From Gluconobacter cerevisiae (GTDB taxonomy: Bacteria; Pseudomonadota; Alphaproteobacteria; Acetobacterales; Acetobacteraceae), in assembly GCF_015244675.1 (NCBI RefSeq), contig NZ_JABCQO010000005.1, positions 1-64,000 of the forward strand: a stretch of 64,000 bases of DNA, written 5' to 3'. Positions 8,968 through 18,188 of this stretch are shown here, piece after piece. The notes beneath the pieces were generated by a model. The model ran no database searches, was not told the DNA's origin, and saw nothing but the letters and a program-made list of their open reading frames with translations. The stretch's first letter is position 1. Every line of letters begins with the position of its first letter. A program made the translations under genes and the position numbers.

Positions 8968-9870
8968 TCAGCCGTTATTCAGAGCGGAATTGAGGACGGC
9001 TGCCAGACGCACACCCGCCTGTTCGAGACGCAGTTGCATGATCGGCCATGTCAGCTCGGTGTAGGCCTTGCCTACATCGGCACCCTTGTTTGCCGGAAGC
9101 GCACCATAAGCCACGCTGCGGGCCAGTGAATGGCTTTCATCGGCCCAGTTGACGGTCGCGTCGTGAACGTCGCCGCCTTCCAGATCCTGCACCCAGTATT
9201 GCGCTTCATCAGGCGTAATCAGGGCACCGAGACGATCCGCCTCCTGTTTCGCACGGGCGGGATCGATGCTGTAGAACGGCCCGACATGCAGGTCCGCTTC
9301 ATGATCGATCACTCCTTCGTCCCACAGGGAATGCAGGTTCATGTGACCATTGGCGTTATTGCCGAAATAGGTCAGGTGAATTGCGTTGCCGCCCATATCC
9401 TTGTTGCGCTCAGCGGCGTGGAGGGGCTGGTGGATATCGCCCATCAGATGAACGACCCATTTTAGCGCGACCAGACGCTCCTGAGGCGATGCATGCGTAT
9501 CGGCAAGGATCCTGATTTCTTCGGGAAGTTTTTCCACAACACAGGCATGGTCCGGACAGTCGCGGGCCTGATCATAGGCCGGATGAGACACGTCGATATC
9601 AACGTAATGCCATTTCAGCGTCTCGGGCGCGCCTCCCTTCTTCTTGGGAACATGGCCGATCGTATCGGGCCATGAGGCGACCTGATCAAGGGTCTGGTGG
9701 TTTTCAAGTTTCAGCAGAGCTGCCGCCGCTTTGCTGGTCTGGGGCGTCAGGCGCTCCTGAGCGATATCCGCCACGATAGCGTGACCATAAGGCCCCCAGG
9801 CAAATGCACTGGAAGAAAAGGCAAGCATGCCTGCCCCGATCAGGGACGCACAGAGAACACGAAACTGCAT
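8968..9870 (-). CDS. Secreted S1/P1-type zinc nuclease
   Basis: A 300-residue periplasmic or secreted nuclease of the S1/P1 family, trinuclear-zinc enzymes that cut single-stranded DNA and RNA. A signal peptide (residues 1-24, ending SSAFA) exposes a mature N-terminal Trp (AWGPYGH), which is itself a zinc ligand in this family. Further ligands are visible in SWPDTIG, WHYVDID, VVHLMGDIHQPLHA and NLHSLWDEGVI. The start at 9870 is chosen because it gives the signal peptide; the frame is open to 9984. Likely scavenges nucleotides or phosphate. Confidence 0.9.
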   Translation of the reverse strand: MQFRVLCASLIGAGMLAFSSSAFAWGPYGHAIVADIAQERLTPQTSKAAAALLKLENHQTLDQVASWPDTIGHVPKKKGGAPETLKWHYVDIDVSHPAYDQARDCPDHACVVEKLPEEIRILADTHASPQERLVALKWVVHLMGDIHQPLHAAERNKDMGGNAIHLTYFGNNANGHMNLHSLWDEGVIDHEADLHVGPFYSIDPARAKQEADRLGALITPDEAQYWVQDLEGGDVHDATVNWADESHSLARSVAYGALPANKGADVGKAYTELTWPIMQLRLEQAGVRLAAVLNSALNNG

Positions 9871-10408
9871 GGAAAACCTGACTGCCCATTGCTGGAAATA
9901 ATGTTCTCTCTGTTTCTCACCCTTTCGGGAGCACCACAAGGCATTCCAGCGCGACGTCATACCTCGCGTTCGACCTGCGATCACAGGAAAGAAATTCTAC
10001 AATAAAAATCTTTGAAATTTCCTGATTTCATTTAATTTTTTAGTTTTATAAACTAACTTCTCTTCCATGATAAATTATAACGCTCAACATTCCACATTAG
10101 ACCATAATTTTTATTTCATATCATCCGATTTTACTTCATAATTTATAATGATCGAGATGAAATAATTCACAAATTCTTCAATCTTAAACTACAAACTTTA
10201 ACGATAAACATCATGGTTTATTCGAATTTATCAAAGGATGTATTCTCATTTATCCAACTATTAAAAACAGTATGTCATAAAATTTACCACAATTTTCGAA
10301 ATACCCTCATTGCTATTATTATTCCCAAAAAATACGATCCATTTGTGAATGCAAGAGAAATACAAATTTTTCTTAATATCACTTAATTTCTATTTTGGAG
10401 GCTCCAGA
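9871..10408. other. AT-rich intergenic region upstream of lactate permease
   Basis: No gene is supported in these 538 bases. From about 10010 to 10400 the composition drops abruptly: a hand count of 10021-10380 gives about 25% GC. It contains many A/T tracts and near-repeated elements (ATAAATTATAA near 10069, ATAATTTATAAT near 10137). It must hold the promoter of the permease gene and perhaps of the nuclease. Possible readings are a nucleoid-protein (silencer) binding region, intrinsically curved promoter DNA, or remnant foreign DNA. Confidence 0.6.
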
Positions 10409-12055
10409 ATGTCATCCTGGGCACAGGTTTACGATCCAATAGGCAACATCTGGATTTCTGGAGCAGTCGCCCTTATTCCAATCCTGTTTTTCTTTTTCGC
10501 CCTTCTTTACCTGCATATGAAGGGCCATATTGCCTGTACCATTACTGTGGGAATTACTTTTGCACTGGCTGTCCTGTTTTACGGCATGCCTTTCCTCACA
10601 GCTGTAGCAGCCTGTATGTATGGCTTTGCTTACGGATTATGGCCGATTTCCTGGATCATTATCGGGGCAGTCTTTCTGTACAAGATTTCCGTCCGGACAG
10701 GTCAGTTCGACATTATCCGCCATTCCATTTCCACGGTTTCAAAAGACCAGCGCATTCAGCTTCTGCTGGTCGCCTTTGCTTTTGGGGCCTTTCTGGAAGG
10801 AGCTGCCGGTTTTGGCGCGCCTGTAGCTATTACGACAGCACTGCTCGTCGGGCTTGGTTTTCCGCCGATCTACGCCGCCGGGCTGTGTCTGATCGCCAAT
10901 GCGGCACCTGGCGCATTTGGTGCCATGGGCATTCCCGTGATCGTCGGCGCGCAGGTCATCGGGGCCGAGCCTTATGCCGTGGGTCGACTGGTCGTGATGC
11001 AGTTGCTAGCGATCGGCATCATCATTCCATTCTGGCTGGTCGCTGTTGTGGACGGAGTGCGGGGCATCCGTGAAACGTGGCCCGTTATTCTGGTTGCCGG
11101 AGTAACCTTCACCGTCACGCAGTCTCTGACAGCCCTGCTGATCGGTCCGGAACTTCCTGATATTATTGCGCCACTGGTGACGATGGTTGCCATCCCGGTC
11201 TTTCTGCGCTTCTGGAAGCCAAGCCTGGTTTTCCGTTTCGACACTGGCGATACACCCGCCGATGCCGTGATTGACAACACCTCCTATACGTCATCGCAGA
11301 TTATGCGGGCCTGGTCTCCGTTCATCATCCTGACGGCCTTCGTTGCAATCTGGAGTATCAAGCCCTTCAAGGCCTTGTTTGCCGCTGGTGGCCCGCTAAA
11401 CTGGACGGTACTCGTCATCCAGTTTCCAGGACTGCACAATCTGGTCCTGAAAACGGCCCCGATTGTCCCCAGCCCGACCCCGTATGCCGCAATTTTCAAG
11501 CTAGATTTTATTTCTTCGGTCGGAACAGCCATTCTGCTGGCCGGTGTTGTGACCGTTATGTTCCTCAGGATGCGCCCTACAGACGCCTTGGCGACATTCC
11601 GCGACACCCTGCGTGAACTGCGCATTCCAATCTATGCCATCGGTATGGTGCTGGCCTTTGCATTTCTCGCAAACTACTCCGGCCTTTCCACCACGCTGGC
11701 GCTGGTTCTTGCCATGACCAAGGGTGCCTTCACGTTCTTTGCACCGCTTCTCGGTTGGCTCGGAGTGTTTCTTACGGGGTCCGACACGTCTTCCAATGCG
11801 CTGTTCGGCGGTCTTCAGGCGGCAACCGGACGGCAGATCGGGGTCAGTGGAGAGCTTCTGGTAGCCGCAAATACGGTAGGCGGTGCTGTGGGAAAAATGA
11901 TTTCCCCACAATCCATTGCTGTAGCCTCGGCAGCCGTCGGGCTGGTGGGACGCGAAGGCGAACTGCTTCATTTCACGCTGAAATGCAGCATCATTCTGGC
12001 CGTTCTGGTTGGACTGGTTACGACGGCGCTTGTTTTTATGGGGGTAGGCGCCTGA
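10409..12055 (+). CDS. lctP: L-lactate permease, LctP family
   Basis: A 548-residue polytopic transporter of the lactate permease (LctP/LldP) family, which imports lactate with protons. Diagnostic stretches include WQ-like start [51 protein letters not shown] and [17 protein letters not shown], plus the C-terminal [17 protein letters not shown]. The start at 10409 has a strong GGAGG 7 bases upstream; the frame extends to 10349 without a site. It is a single-gene unit ending in a terminator at 12085. A D-lactate dehydrogenase lies 25 kb away at 36702. Confidence 0.93.
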   Translation: MSSWAQVYDPIGNIWISGAVALIPILFFFFALLYLHMKGHIACTITVGITFALAVLFYGMPFLTAVAACMYGFAYGLWPISWIIIGAVFLYKISVRTGQFDIIRHSISTVSKDQRIQLLLVAFAFGAFLEGAAGFGAPVAITTALLVGLGFPPIYAAGLCLIANAAPGAFGAMGIPVIVGAQVIGAEPYAVGRLVVMQLLAIGIIIPFWLVAVVDGVRGIRETWPVILVAGVTFTVTQSLTALLIGPELPDIIAPLVTMVAIPVFLRFWKPSLVFRFDTGDTPADAVIDNTSYTSSQIMRAWSPFIILTAFVAIWSIKPFKALFAAGGPLNWTVLVIQFPGLHNLVLKTAPIVPSPTPYAAIFKLDFISSVGTAILLAGVVTVMFLRMRPTDALATFRDTLRELRIPIYAIGMVLAFAFLANYSGLSTTLALVLAMTKGAFTFFAPLLGWLGVFLTGSDTSSNALFGGLQAATGRQIGVSGELLVAANTVGGAVGKMISPQSIAVASAAVGLVGREGELLHFTLKCSIILAVLVGLVTTALVFMGVGA

Positions 12056-12084
12056 TCCTTTATTGATCTGAAAGCGATGATGAT

Positions 12085-12115
12085 CGGGCGCAGGAATATT
12101 CTTGCGCCCGTTTTC
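12085..12115 (+). terminator. Rho-independent terminator of lactate permease gene
   Basis: CGGGCGCA (12085-12092) pairs perfectly with TGCGCCCG (12103-12110), extendable by further pairs into the loop, and is followed by TTTTCTTG. It lies 30 bp after the permease stop. Confidence 0.85.
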
Positions 12116-12483
12116 TTGTTCAGGCCCCGATAAGATTGCAAAATTCTGCTTCTAAAAATTAGTTAAGAAGCATTCGCAACAACAATAAACACTGCTGCAG
12201 AAGCATCCCGGCGAATCCCCTCTTCTGCACGAAGAATCACCACAATAGAGCTTTGTAAAAATCTTCAACACTCTTCGGAAACCACAATAAGACAACGAGC
12301 GTTTTCGCTTTCTATCCTTTCGCAATATCGTTCGAAAACTTTGTTTTTTAGGAGATTATTTACCGATAATAAGCTCTCCGCGGTTGCATGATCACACGAC
12401 GTCTGTAGGTTGCGGACCTTTGTAAGGTGACACTGATCACGGTCATGTCATCCGTCTCGAGTGTATGCGAAGAGTGATTTTAC
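12116..12483 (+). promoter_or_regulatory. Promoter region of the sorbitol dehydrogenase operon
   Basis: A gene-free stretch between the permease terminator and sldS, moderately AT-rich to about 12360. Close to sldS it carries two exact copies of TGATCAC (12389-12395 and 12434-12440) 45 bp apart and a small dyad ACCTT-TGT-AAGGT (12416-12428). These could be regulator sites, but no known operator is recognised. The ribosome binding site of sldS is weak (GAAGAGTG). Confidence 0.4.
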
Positions 12484-13101
12484 ATGACGAAAGATCGTCA
12501 CTGCCCTCTTGTTGACCTCCATACGTCCTCCCCCAATGCCATGCGTCTGAACCGGCTGACGCGAATGTCGCGTCGCGATACGCTGATGACGGGCATGGCG
12601 GGCGTAGGCGTTCTGGCGGTTGGAAATGTCGCGGCCGCAGACCCTGCGACTGGCGCCGATCCAGAACTTGAACGCTTCATGAAGGTGTCAACGCGTCTGA
12701 CCGATCGCGCCTCTCTCGATCCCCGGATCGGAAAGGCTCTGTACGAGCGCATTCTTCAGTCTGGGCCAGAGCGCAAAGCGCAGCTTTCTAAGCTGGCGAC
12801 GCTGCTGGAAAGCGGAAATTACGAAAACGCCTCCGCGTTCGCCAAGGCCGCCGAACAGGCTGATCCGGCGTTCAAGGATGTCATTCATGATATCATGACC
12901 GGCTGGTATCGCGGTGTCGCGGACGGCAAGGTTGTGGTCTATCGCTCCGCCCTCATGTTCGACGTCACCAAGGACGCGATCTATCCCAAGACCTATGCCG
13001 CAGGCGGCCCGTTCTACTGGACGACTCAACCGCCTGATGTCGACAAGCCGACCGGCGCTCCTGCGCTGTCGCCGTCCAAGTTCGACGTGGAACCTACCTG
13101 A
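12484..13101 (+). CDS. sldS: Membrane FAD-dependent sorbitol dehydrogenase, small subunit
   Basis: A 205-residue small (gamma) subunit of the three-part flavoprotein dehydrogenases of acetic acid bacteria. A long N-region carries a twin-arginine motif (SRRDTL, residues 29-34) and a hydrophobic stretch ending NVAAA, so it leaves by the Tat pathway and probably carries the folded, cofactor-loaded large subunit, which has no signal of its own. The C-terminal segment has TGWYRGVADGKVVVYRSALM and GGPFYWTTQPPD, typical of the sorbitol/gluconate small subunit. Gluconate 2-dehydrogenase and 2-ketogluconate dehydrogenase are related; D-sorbitol is the best guess from resemblance and position. Confidence 0.8.
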   Translation: MTKDRHCPLVDLHTSSPNAMRLNRLTRMSRRDTLMTGMAGVGVLAVGNVAAADPATGADPELERFMKVSTRLTDRASLDPRIGKALYERILQSGPERKAQLSKLATLLESGNYENASAFAKAAEQADPAFKDVIHDIMTGWYRGVADGKVVVYRSALMFDVTKDAIYPKTYAAGGPFYWTTQPPDVDKPTGAPALSPSKFDVEPT

Positions 13102-13121
13102 GAGCGGGAAAAGCATCTCCT

Positions 13122-14759
13122 ATGTCTTCTGATCAGAATCTCTCCGCCGATGTTGTGATCGTCGGGTCCGGCGTGGCTGGCAGTTCCATTGCGAACGAAC
13201 TGGCGCGTGCGGGCATTTCCGTCATCGTGCTGGAAGCCGGACCGCGTGTGGACCGGCAGCATTTCGTGGATAATTTCCGCAATCTGGAAAACAAGCCGTC
13301 CTATCAGGGTCCCTTCCCCTCCACGCCCTGGGCCGTGCATCCGCCCAACCAGATGACGCCGAACCAGTATCTGCATACGAGCGGCCCCAACGCGGAAGCC
13401 TATCAGCAGGTCTATCTACGGATGATGGGTGGGACGACCTGGCACTGGGCCGGATGTGCATGGCGTTATCTGCCGTCAGATTTCGAACTCAAAAGCCGCT
13501 ATGGTCAGGGCCGCGACTGGGCACTGAAATACGACGATCTCGAACCGTTCTATTATCAGGCCGAAGTCATGATGGGCGTGTGCGGGCCGGACCCGAAGGT
13601 CGAGGATCTGGGCTCTCCCCGCCAGCAGCCCTATCCGATGGAAGCGCTGCCAATTTCTTATGCAGCGCAGCAGTTCCGCAAGCTCATCAACGAAAAAACA
13701 CCCTACCGTGTCGTACATGAACCGCAGGCCCGCAACACGCGGCCTTATGACGGCCGCCCGACCTGCGAGGGGCACAACAACTGCATGCCGATCTGCCCGA
13801 TCGGTGCGATGTATAATGGCGGATATTCCGTCTATCACGCAGAGGCGGCCGGGGCGAAGTTCATCCCGAACGCAGTCGTCTACAAGATCGAGCGTGACAG
13901 CGCGAACAAGAAGGTGACGGCCGTTCACTATTACGATCCGGACAAGGGATCGCACCGCGTCACAGGCAAGTATTTCGTTATTGCGGCGCACTGCATCGAG
14001 ACGGCCAAGCTCCTTCTGGTTTCGGCAGACGAACAGAGCCCCAATGGTATTGCCAACAGTTCGGGCCATGTCGGTCGGAACATGATGGATCATACGGGCG
14101 TACAGGTGACGTTCATCAGCGGCGATAAGGCTCTGTGGCCGGGACGAGGGCCACTTGAAACCAACGTGATCGACAATTTCCGCGATGGCGACTGGCGTGG
14201 CGATCGCGGCGCATATCTCGTGCACATGGTTGACGACAATCAGGTCGATTTTGCAACGCAGCTTGCGATTTCAAAGGGTTATGTCGGCAAGGATCTCGAA
14301 GAGCAGATCCGTTATCTGGCCTCCCATACCGTCCGTCTGTTCAGCCATAATGAAGCTCTGCCCGATCCGGACAACCGCCTGACGCTGAGCACGACGCACA
14401 AGGATGCGCTCGGCATTCCGCACCCGGATGTCTATTACAAGCTGCCGGAATACACCGTCCGCAGTTGCGAGCATACGCGCGGACTGTTCAAGAACCTCAT
14501 CGGCCTGATGCATGGCACGGACGAGCAGTGGACGCCGGGCTATTTCCCGCAGGATCATCCCTCCGGCAGCACCATCATGGGTGTGGACCCCAAGGATTCC
14601 GTCGTGGACGGGCACTGCCGGACGCATGACCACGAAAACCTGTTCATCGCAAGCTCGTCCGTGTTCTCCACGGTCGGGACCGGAAACATCACCCTTACCG
14701 TCGCAGCCCTTGCGCTTCGTGTTGCCGATACGCTGAAAAAAGAACTGCTCCATGCCTGA
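13122..14759 (+). CDS. sldL: Membrane FAD-dependent sorbitol dehydrogenase, large GMC subunit
   Basis: A 545-residue GMC-family flavoprotein, the catalytic subunit that oxidises a polyol or sugar acid on the periplasmic face. It has the FAD-binding VVIVGSGVAGSSIANELARA near residues 11-30, a Cys-rich C-x5-C-x3-C motif (Cys215, 221, 225, CEGHNNCMPIC) that holds a 3Fe-4S cluster in relatives such as FAD glucose and fructose dehydrogenases, HPSGSTIMG and a C-terminal STVGTGNITLTVAALALR. There is no signal peptide, consistent with Tat hitch-hiking on sldS, 20 bp upstream. The gene is intact. The exact substrate is inferred. Confidence 0.86.
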   Translation: MSSDQNLSADVVIVGSGVAGSSIANELARAGISVIVLEAGPRVDRQHFVDNFRNLENKPSYQGPFPSTPWAVHPPNQMTPNQYLHTSGPNAEAYQQVYLRMMGGTTWHWAGCAWRYLPSDFELKSRYGQGRDWALKYDDLEPFYYQAEVMMGVCGPDPKVEDLGSPRQQPYPMEALPISYAAQQFRKLINEKTPYRVVHEPQARNTRPYDGRPTCEGHNNCMPICPIGAMYNGGYSVYHAEAAGAKFIPNAVVYKIERDSANKKVTAVHYYDPDKGSHRVTGKYFVIAAHCIETAKLLLVSADEQSPNGIANSSGHVGRNMMDHTGVQVTFISGDKALWPGRGPLETNVIDNFRDGDWRGDRGAYLVHMVDDNQVDFATQLAISKGYVGKDLEEQIRYLASHTVRLFSHNEALPDPDNRLTLSTTHKDALGIPHPDVYYKLPEYTVRSCEHTRGLFKNLIGLMHGTDEQWTPGYFPQDHPSGSTIMGVDPKDSVVDGHCRTHDHENLFIASSSVFSTVGTGNITLTVAALALRVADTLKKELLHA

Positions 14760-16068
14760 TTTCAAAACCGTTTTCTGGTCTTTTCTTGTTGGTGGAACGG
14801 TTCTGGGCGGACTGTCTTCTTTCGCTGCGCGGGCGGCGGACGTGGATCAGGACGTCATGAACCGTGGCGCCTATCTCGCCACGGCTGCGGACTGCATCGC
14901 CTGTCACACCAAGCCGGGCGGCACACCATTCGCGGGCGGTCTGAAGATCGCCACACCCATGGGCGACATCATTTCCACGAACATCACGCCCGATGCCGAT
15001 CATGGCATCGGAAAATACTCCGAGCATGACTTCGAACAGGCCCTGCGTCGTGGCAAACGTCGCGATGGCGAGAACCTATATCCCGTAATGCCGTATGTCT
15101 CTTACGCGGCCATGACGGATCAGGACGTTCATGCGCTCTATGTATGGTTCATGAACGGGGTCAAACCTGTCGCGCAGACGCCCCCCGCAACCCAGCTCAG
15201 TTTCCCAAGCAATATTCGCCTGACGCTCTCAGGCTGGAACATGCTGGCAGGAACCGAGACGCAGGAAACGGGCGATTCTGCGACTTACGACAAAATGCGT
15301 CGCGGTCGATATCTGGCCACAGCGCTCGAACATTGCGGAACATGCCACACACCACGCAATGTCATGCTGATGGAGAAATCCGACCAGTATCTGGCGGGTA
15401 GCCCGCTATCTGGCTGGTACGCGCCGAACATTACACCGAGCAAAACGGGCGGAATTGGAGACTGGAACGAAGACGATCTCGTCCAGTATCTGCGTACCGG
15501 TCGGGTTAAAGGCAGGAGTCAGGCGGCTGGACCGATGGGCGAAGCTGTCGAACACAGCACAAGCCATCTGACAGACGAAGATCTGCACGCTATCGCGGCG
15601 TTTGTCCTTCAGGTCAAACCGATCGACGATGCTTCCGACCATCAGCCGCGTGACGGTTTCGGCAAAGCGAACGATATCCCCGATCTACGCTCGGGCGAGC
15701 TGACCCGCATCGACAACCTGTCCCAGAAAGCCCCGGAGAACCTGTTCGACGCCAACTGTGCCGCCTGTCATGGGCAGAACGGTGCGGGAACCGTCGATCA
15801 GTATGCGCCGTCGCTCTATAAAAACTCCGTGGTCGGTGCAGGACGCCCGGACAATCTGATCATGACGATCCTGACGGGTGTGAACCGCAAAACGGCGGAC
15901 GGTCACGCGAGCATGCCAGCTTTCGGCAGCACCTCGGATGTACAGCGTCTGGATGATGCGGAGGTCGCAAGCCTCGTGAACTATGTCAGCAAGACTTTCG
16001 GCAGCGGCACCTACACCGTCACCGCAGATCAGGTCGCCAAGGTTCGCAAGGACCACACGCCGCACTGA
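14752..16068 (+). CDS. sldC: Membrane FAD-dependent sorbitol dehydrogenase, triheme cytochrome c subunit
   Basis: A 438-residue cytochrome c subunit with a signal peptide (SSFAARA near residue 28) and three CxxCH haem sites: CIACH (48-52), CGTCH (195-199) and CAACH (336-340). It passes electrons from the large subunit to ubiquinone and anchors the complex to the periplasmic face of the inner membrane. The start overlaps the end of sldL by 8 bp, indicating translational coupling. A very strong terminator follows at 16096. Cytochromes of gluconate and alcohol dehydrogenases are homologous, so the name rests on the operon. Confidence 0.88.
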   Translation: MPDFKTVFWSFLVGGTVLGGLSSFAARAADVDQDVMNRGAYLATAADCIACHTKPGGTPFAGGLKIATPMGDIISTNITPDADHGIGKYSEHDFEQALRRGKRRDGENLYPVMPYVSYAAMTDQDVHALYVWFMNGVKPVAQTPPATQLSFPSNIRLTLSGWNMLAGTETQETGDSATYDKMRRGRYLATALEHCGTCHTPRNVMLMEKSDQYLAGSPLSGWYAPNITPSKTGGIGDWNEDDLVQYLRTGRVKGRSQAAGPMGEAVEHSTSHLTDEDLHAIAAFVLQVKPIDDASDHQPRDGFGKANDIPDLRSGELTRIDNLSQKAPENLFDANCAACHGQNGAGTVDQYAPSLYKNSVVGAGRPDNLIMTILTGVNRKTADGHASMPAFGSTSDVQRLDDAEVASLVNYVSKTFGSGTYTVTADQVAKVRKDHTPH

Positions 16069-16095
16069 TCCTTCGTCAGTCACACATGTTCATCA

Positions 16096-16136
16096 AAAAA
16101 GGGGGGAGCCGTATCTGATTCGGCTCCCCCCTTTTT
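16096..16136. terminator. Strong bidirectional terminator after sldC
   Basis: A perfect 16-bp stem: A5-G6-AGCCG (16096-16111) pairs with CGGCT-C6-T5 (16121-16136) around a 9-base loop. The A and T tracts flank both sides, so it can stop transcription from sldC and from the small gene on the minus strand. Confidence 0.92.
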
Positions 16137-16151
16137 ATGAAAAACGCAGAT

Positions 16152-16415
16152 TCACCCTTCGCTGGAACGACGCTTCATCAACAGCAGGACGAAATACGGC
16201 ACGAAAAAATAAAGGCCAATCATCACCATGAGCGGACCAAGTAGCCAAGCCATGTTTTCGTGAAACAGCGACTGGCTGAAGAGATTGCCGAGCCCCATCA
16301 TGCAACTGACGCAGAAAAAGCCACCCAGATTTGCGAGAAATCCGCGGTCCCCATTAATTTGACGCAGCTGGTTGAAAACGGAACTGGATTGCTGCGGGAC
16401 GGTCATTGCGGACAT
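16152..16415 (-). CDS. Small two-helix membrane protein, unknown function
   Basis: An 87-residue protein not recognised. After a polar N-terminus (MSAMTVPQQSSSVFNQ) two hydrophobic segments are seen, about residues 30-48 (LGGFFCVSCMMGLGNLF) and 57-80 (WLLGPLMVMIGLYFFVPYFV), ending in a basic tail KRRSSEG. The start at 16415 has AGGA 3 bases upstream of GC-ATG; the frame is open to 16604 but overlaps the glpK terminator. It is a single gene between two strong terminators. Coding is likely but not certain. Confidence 0.55.
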   Translation of the reverse strand: MSAMTVPQQSSSVFNQLRQINGDRGFLANLGGFFCVSCMMGLGNLFSQSLFHENMAWLLGPLMVMIGLYFFVPYFVLLLMKRRSSEG

Positions 16416-16568
16416 GCTTCCTGTTTTCCAGCAGAAAATAGAAAAAGAACACGCCAGTCGTGGCTTTCCATCCTGTTGGAGTGTCGGGAAGGATACTGCC
16501 AAGTCCCGCAAGATCAAAGCCTCAACTCCACAAAGAAGAGCCGCACGAGGTTCTGTCCGACATTCAAT

Positions 16569-16600
16569 AAAAAACCGGCGCCTTTGCAGGCGCCGGTTTC
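16569..16600 (-). terminator. Rho-independent terminator of the glp operon
   Basis: AAACCGGCGCC (16572-16582) pairs with GGCGCCGGTTT (16589-16599). On the minus strand the stem is followed by TTTTTTATT, directly after the glpK stop at 16619. Confidence 0.9.
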
Positions 16601-16618
16601 CCAAAAATTATTGAACGC

Positions 16619-18148
16619 TCAAGCGGCCTGACTGGAAACCGCGGCGGCAGTCGGCTCGGCCGGAGGCGTGAGCGTGCGGCGGACCGCGTCGTGCCAGCCA
16701 TCGATCATGATACGACGCTGTGCCGGGTCCATCTTCGGTGCGAAAACGCGCTCCTGTTTCCAGGTCGCCGCGACTTCATCCAGACTTTTCCACAGTCCAA
16801 CCTGCAATCCAGCGAGGAAGGCTGCGCCAAGAGCCGTAGTCTCGATATTGACCGGACGTTCGACCTCAGCCTTGAGCATGGAGGACAGGAACTGGGCGAA
16901 CCAGTCATTGACCGCCATGCCACCATCGATACGCAGAATGCTTGTGCGCATGGCACCGTCTTCGCGCATGGCGCGGATCAGGTCATAGGTCTGGTAGGCC
17001 ACGGATTCCAGCATGGCACGTGCAATATGCGCCTGCGTGGAGCCGAGCGTCAGGCCGCAAATCAGGCCACGCGCGTCGGGGTCCCAGTGCGGAGCGCCGA
17101 GGCCTACGAAGGCCGGAACCATATAGACGCCGTGGCTGTCCGGGATACGGGTTGCCATGTCGTCGGTCTGGGAGGCGTGCGTTATCAGTTGCAGGCCATC
17201 ACGCAACCACTTGATGCCCGCCCCAGCCACGAAAATAGAACCTTCCAGCGCGTAAAAGGTCTTGCCGCCGATGCGATAGGCGATCGTGGTCAGCAGGCGG
17301 TTATTGGACATGATCGGCTTTTCCCCGGTGTTGAGCAGCATAAAGCAGCCCGTACCGTAAGTCGCCTTGGCCATGCCTTCATGGAAACAGGCCTGTCCGA
17401 TAACGGCAGCGTGCTGGTCGCCTGCCATACCGCCAATGGCAATCTTTTCCCCGAACAGCTTGGCTTCCGTCTCACCGAAATCGCTGCTGTTGTCGCAGAC
17501 TTCCGGCAGAAGGGCGCGCGGCACGTTGAAAAGCTCAAGAAGTTCATCATCCCACTGTTGCGTGTGGATATTGAACAGAGACGTGCGGCAGGCATTGGTG
17601 ATATCGGTCGCGTGTTTGCGTCCGCCTGTCAGGCGCCACAGCAGGAAGCAGTCGATCGTGCCTGCTGCAAGTTCACCAGCTTCCGCACGGCGGCGCGCAT
17701 CGGGAACATGATCGAGCAACCACGCAATCTTGCTGGCCGAGAAATAGGGGTCCAGCAGAAGCCCGGTCTTGTCGCGAACGATGGCTTCCTTGCCTTGCTG
17801 GCGCAGAGCGCTGCATTCATGGGCCGTCCGGCGATCCTGCCAGACGAGCGCACGATGGATGGGGCGGCCCGTTTCGCGATCCCAGATGACGACAGTTTCG
17901 CGCTGGTTGGTAATGCCCAGAGCCGCAATCCGCTCAGGCCCGCCCACTTCGTCGATGGTCTCCCGCGCTGTGGCGAGCACGTCACGCCAGATGTCCTCGA
18001 CGTCATGCTCCACCCAGCCGGGCTCAGGGTAATGCTGCGGAAACTCACGGCGGGAGATGGCCAGAGCCTGCGCATCCTTTCCGAAAATGATGCTACGGGT
18101 CGAGGTCGTGCCCTGATCAATGGCGAGGATGCAGTCTTTCTTGTTCAT
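16619..18148 (-). CDS. glpK: Glycerol kinase
   Basis: A 509-residue FGGY-family kinase that converts glycerol and ATP to glycerol 3-phosphate. The N-terminal phosphate-binding DQGTTSTRSIIF, the glycerol-site residues in PGWVEHD and ITNQRETVVIWD, and the FGGY signature region FVGLGAPHWDPDARG are clear. Length matches the family (about 500). Last gene of a minus-strand operon glpD-glpF-glpK, 40 bp after glpF, with GGAG before its ATG and its own terminator downstream. The Ala-rich C-terminus (PPAEPTAAAVSSQAA) is a non-conserved extension. Confidence 0.96.
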   Translation of the reverse strand: MNKKDCILAIDQGTTSTRSIIFGKDAQALAISRREFPQHYPEPGWVEHDVEDIWRDVLATARETIDEVGGPERIAALGITNQRETVVIWDRETGRPIHRALVWQDRRTAHECSALRQQGKEAIVRDKTGLLLDPYFSASKIAWLLDHVPDARRRAEAGELAAGTIDCFLLWRLTGGRKHATDITNACRTSLFNIHTQQWDDELLELFNVPRALLPEVCDNSSDFGETEAKLFGEKIAIGGMAGDQHAAVIGQACFHEGMAKATYGTGCFMLLNTGEKPIMSNNRLLTTIAYRIGGKTFYALEGSIFVAGAGIKWLRDGLQLITHASQTDDMATRIPDSHGVYMVPAFVGLGAPHWDPDARGLICGLTLGSTQAHIARAMLESVAYQTYDLIRAMREDGAMRTSILRIDGGMAVNDWFAQFLSSMLKAEVERPVNIETTALGAAFLAGLQVGLWKSLDEVAATWKQERVFAPKMDPAQRRIMIDGWHDAVRRTLTPPAEPTAAAVSSQAA

Positions 18149-18188
18149 GATAGGCTCTCCAATAAAGGTTCAAAAATTCAGACTGATG

